Program-made: the position numbers and the translations under genes
The notes under the pieces: generated by a model
Database searches by the model: none
The model's input: the letters and a program-made list of their open reading frames with translations, nothing else
What the model was told of the DNA's origin: nothing
Origin: Ascarosepion bandense
Taxonomy: Eukaryota; Mollusca; Cephalopoda; Sepiida; Sepiidae
Direction of reading: 5' to 3'
Length of the DNA stretch: 64,000 bases
Assembly: GCA_037127315.1 (NCBI GenBank)
Contig: JBBBDQ010001186.1
Location: forward strand, 1,874,501-1,938,500
Part shown: positions 60,601-64,000 of the stretch, in pieces
Layout: every line of letters starts with the position of its first letter
Numbering within the stretch: the stretch's first letter is position 1

Positions 60601-63515
60601 CCTGTATATCAAATTGGGTGTGTGTATATGTATGTCTTTATATTGTTACACATTAACACGAGAACAGTATAGATTGTCTTAAAAGTTATTTAAACAACAT
60701 TTTTATAGAATACAGTTCAAAATTAAAAATAAATTTAAATATGAAAATATCTAAAAAAAAAAAAAAAAAAATTGAAGGTTCTAAAAAAAATACAGAAATA
60801 TGGTGCTCTTAATTTTTTAAACTATTCCTCTCATTGGTGAAATAAATATTTCTGTATATATTGACTCTTAAAATTCATGGATTTTCCATTGTTCTGATAA
60901 CATCATCATTATTTTTAACATTGAGGGATATTGGAAACATTTGATGAATGTTTTTCAATTTCTAAACTTATCAAAGTCAAATGTTATAGCTTAAGTGCAA
61001 AAGGATAGTTGAGTAAAATAAGTCTAAATTGTTTTATTTGTTATTACATTATATCCCCATAGATGCATGTACATTTTTGGCAGGACAGTTTTTCTCTCTT
61101 TGCCTATATTGTGTAGATTCATACAAATCATTTAATGCAAATTAATAGGTTGTATAATAATTCAGAACAAAGTTTTCTGTAGCTTTCTTCCTGTTTCATT
61201 CAGAAATTCAAATATTTTGCTATGTTTCGAAATATGGCCCAAACAAGATTATTTCTGTATGAGATAGTAGGCAAATAAAGCACGATAGATTATAGATGTT
61301 CTTCAATGAATAAAATTATTGAAAACAATAGCCCCATTGTTAGCCTAATTGCAAAATATTTCAATTTATCTTGACAGTATATAATATATGAACCAATATC
61401 TTGCCATATTCTGTGGAAACTGTTTTATTAATCAGATCTATGGATTATGTCATTTATATTCGATTTACTCATAAGCTATGTCAGAGAAAAACACTTTAAT
61501 TTCTTTTAATGGAATTATTATCTTTATATTTTCTAATAAAATTTACTGAACACTGGAATGAAACAGATATTTCACATTATGCATTAAGTTACCCTTGTCT
61601 CTTCTCTTTTGTTTGGTAACAAAAGAAGAAAAAAAAAAGCACACACACACTTTCTCTGCCAAATTCATGACTGCGCAGATGTGTATGTAAAAAAAAAATA
61701 TTAAAATAAAAAATGAAACTTTTTTTTATATATATATCACTTTTTACAGAATTATAAAAGGATTCGATGGGAAGCATTTTTGCTTAAAAGGAATGTTTTA
61801 AGGTACATTGAAAGAATCTATGAAAGAAAAGTTTTCAGAATTTACTCTTTTTATTGAGTTAAATGTATTCCCGGTGGTAGTAGTAATTATCCAGAAAAAA
61901 AAAAATTAGCAAAATCTTATTTTTTGAAAGTTTGGAGTTGGTGATTATCTTTTGCTGTAGTAATACAATTATTTATTCTGCTTCAAATAACCTAATTAAC
62001 CTTTCCTTATAATTATAGAAATATATTTATTTGATGACTGTTGCCCCATTCTTCCACAGTGGAAGCATTATATTTGGCTGAATTTGAAGTAAAATTTCCT
62101 ATTTTGTGGTTTCAAAATTAGTTTTTTATTCATTATAAAAGAAAAAAAAGGAAATTTAAAAAATAAGTTCTATGGAAAAACAATCATAATTCATTAAATT
62201 TGTGTACATTTTAATCATTCCTTGTGTGCATGTCTATAAACTCTTCCTTTTTACTAAGTGCAAGATTCTTTTGTATATTCAATTTTTCTCTTTTAAGCAT
62301 ACACTGCTACTTATATGAAATTTGAGTGAATATCCTGTAAAACATACTCATTATATTTCTTCACATTTGTTTCTTTTTGTAATAAAATTTAAATTCTAAT
62401 ACTGATGGGGGCATCAAAACAACACTGTCCTACTTCTTACAGTTTTCTGCTTGATGAAAAACTTCAAAACACAAAAACTGTCTTGAAAATAAAAAGTCTT
62501 CAAATAAAATTTTCTAATACTAATATAAAGGTTTTTTTTTTCCAGTTTGTTGCATTTATATGCAAATCTAAGAGTTTTGTTGTTTTTAAAATGCTATTCT
62601 GTTTATTTTTTTGTATAGCATGAGTTGAAAGATATTTTCATAATGTTCCCCTAAAGGCAAAGTATTTACTCATTTAACTTAAAGGAAATATCTTAGAATA
62701 TTTTCAGTACAAATTACGATTACTTTCTAGATAAAAGTGAAAATATTTACCTGCAATTAGTTGATTATTGCAAAAAGGGAAACCACACCCAAAATTACAA
62801 CTGATGTCAAAGTTTCTGACTCTAAACCAGTATTTTCATATTTATGCTGATAAAATTTTCTTTTACTCATTATTCAAGAATATAGACCTTTACATTTATT
62901 ATCTGTAGATAATGAAGATTTGAAAGTATTCCAAACAGGCTCAGTATTGTATGATTTGAGTTCAAAATCTTTATTTGAAGAAAAAAGCTGAATTGTAATT
63001 AGATTTCAATGTTTGAATATCTATGCAGAGCAAAACTTGCCAAATGATTTCTACAGAATATTTACTCCTACAAATAATTTTTAAAAAATCTGATTTAAAT
63101 TTTTTTAAATGTTGCTTATGAAATTAACCAAAAATAAGTATATTATTTGTCTAAAGATAATGTCTATCAAAATCTCTGAAAATTATTCTATCTGGAAAGG
63201 TAATTAGTCCAATTTAGTTTGTGAAGATTAAAGCAACTATTAAGATGTTTTGTAGCATTTATTCAAATAGTATCACTTTCAAAATTTTATTAAAGATGCT
63301 CTTCCTGTAAAATAATTTGCTTAAATTCGAATATATTTATGAAATTGAGTAGTTGAGATAATTCATCATTCCTATTATGAGGTTTATAATAACTTTTCAG
63401 TTTTATTTTTATTTATAAATCACATTTAGTTCAGAATATTAAAAAGATCTAATGTGCTATTATTGTCAATTTATAATTAAGCATCTTCAAACAATATTTT
63501 GTTACTCTCTTACAG

Positions 63516-63690
63516 GATGTCTGCCATTAACAGTTCAACTTCTCTTCAGAATATAAAAAGAAGTTTACTTGCCCGGTCACACAAGAGAAATAATTTTGGG
63601 TAGCAGTCATAGTCTAATCAGCCTATTTGACACTGTCAGATTTTATTATACAAGTCAATTTTTTCACAATAAAATCAGTATTAACCAATT
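63516..63690 (+). other. Candidate terminal exon
   Basis: A pyrimidine-rich CTCTCTTACAG ends at 63515. The sequence after it opens from ATG at 63517 for 28 codons (MSAINSSTSLQNIKRSLLAR, then eight more) to TAG, and AATAAA follows at 63668-63673. Acceptor, short frame and poly(A) signal in this order suit an alternative last exon of the zinc-finger gene or a last exon of another transcript. Evidence is thin; a chance acceptor is quite possible. Confidence 0.22.
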
Positions 63691-64000
63691 GAAGTTGGTT
63701 TAATTTTCAGGATATATTTCTATGAGCAATATATGATATTTTGAACTTACAGTATCTGTTTCCATTAGAAATATTGATGCAACTTGTTGGTGGGGGATCA
63801 AGCTTTATTAAACAAAGTACATGAATTTTATTTATAAATAAAGCCAAAAGATATAGGTTACAAAAATATTTGATTAACACAGTATCTAATATACCTGAAT
63901 GAATTATCAACATGGACTCCTTAACATTCTATAACTTCATCAACCTTTAAATCATTGATTTTAACTTGTGTATACTTTTGACATTAACTTGTAACAGTGT
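63691..64000. other. AT-rich end of window
   Basis: Nothing supported. Confidence 0.5.

Larger units (their letters stand above)
56761..63515. other. AT-rich downstream stretch, 3' UTR or flank
   Basis: No coding frame recognised on either strand. It contains an (ATT)n run near 57151-57165, microsatellites listed separately and a poly(A) tract near 60753-60771. Part may be a long 3' UTR. Confidence 0.5.

Noticed and set aside
1..64000. CRISPR arrays, operons, riboswitches or prokaryotic systems
   Set aside because: Spliceosomal introns, branch-point signals and animal transposons show eukaryotic DNA; the tandem repeats present are microsatellites or degenerate units without unique spacers of constant length.

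Overview
This window is AT-rich eukaryotic DNA with long introns, many dinucleotide microsatellites and a dense layer of decayed transposons. The mix of jockey/CR1-like LINE relics, Penelope-like elements, mariners, tRNA-derived SINE relics and Helitron-type non-autonomous elements suggests a lophotrochozoan. A cephalopod mollusc (octopus-like) is my best inference, drawn from repeat style and codon context rather than from any database search. There is no bacterial or viral gene content.

The only convincing host gene is a multi-exon C2H2 zinc-finger protein on the + strand. Its coding exons are 45699-47492, 51812-51945, 55432-55622 and 55911-56461. They join in frame to 889 residues with 14 fingers, a poly-Asp/PLNLS (CtBP-type) motif near the N-terminus and a long basic stretch before the fingers. 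The coding exon starts with a 65-nt 5' UTR behind a textbook TACTAAC branch point and acceptor, so at least one upstream non-coding exon must exist. A CpG-richer interval at about 2.0-2.9 kb is the best candidate for the promoter or first exon. A 21-nt microexon candidate lies at 35948-35968. If both are right, 2.9-45.6 kb is intron.

Layout: 1-2.0 kb, AT-rich flank with microsatellites. 2.0-2.9 kb, CpG-richer promoter-like block. 2.9-20 kb, AT-rich intron-like sequence with a 118-bp inverted-repeat MITE. 20.2-21.4 kb, palindrome, LINE relic and tRNA-derived SINE relic. 25.36-26.58 kb, full-length but broken mariner. 27.2-31.8 kb, LINE relic, Helitron-type element, second LINE relic and an inverted-repeat element. 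33.6-35.6 kb, Penelope-like reverse transcriptase relic. 38.3-38.7 kb, third LINE tail. 40.06-42.66 kb, interval bounded by direct repeats. 45.6-56.5 kb, the zinc-finger gene, whose 4.3-kb second intron holds a Penelope/GIY-YIG relic and a second mariner. 56.5-64 kb, 3' UTR and AT-rich flank with one possible extra terminal exon.

Nearly all protein-derived transposon relics lie on the - strand, antisense to the host gene, as expected if these insertions sit inside its transcription unit. I did not find a new biological system. The most useful leads are the architecture and upstream regulation of the zinc-finger gene, the microexon, the doubled Helitron 5' end and the direct-repeat-bounded interval at 40-42.7 kb.
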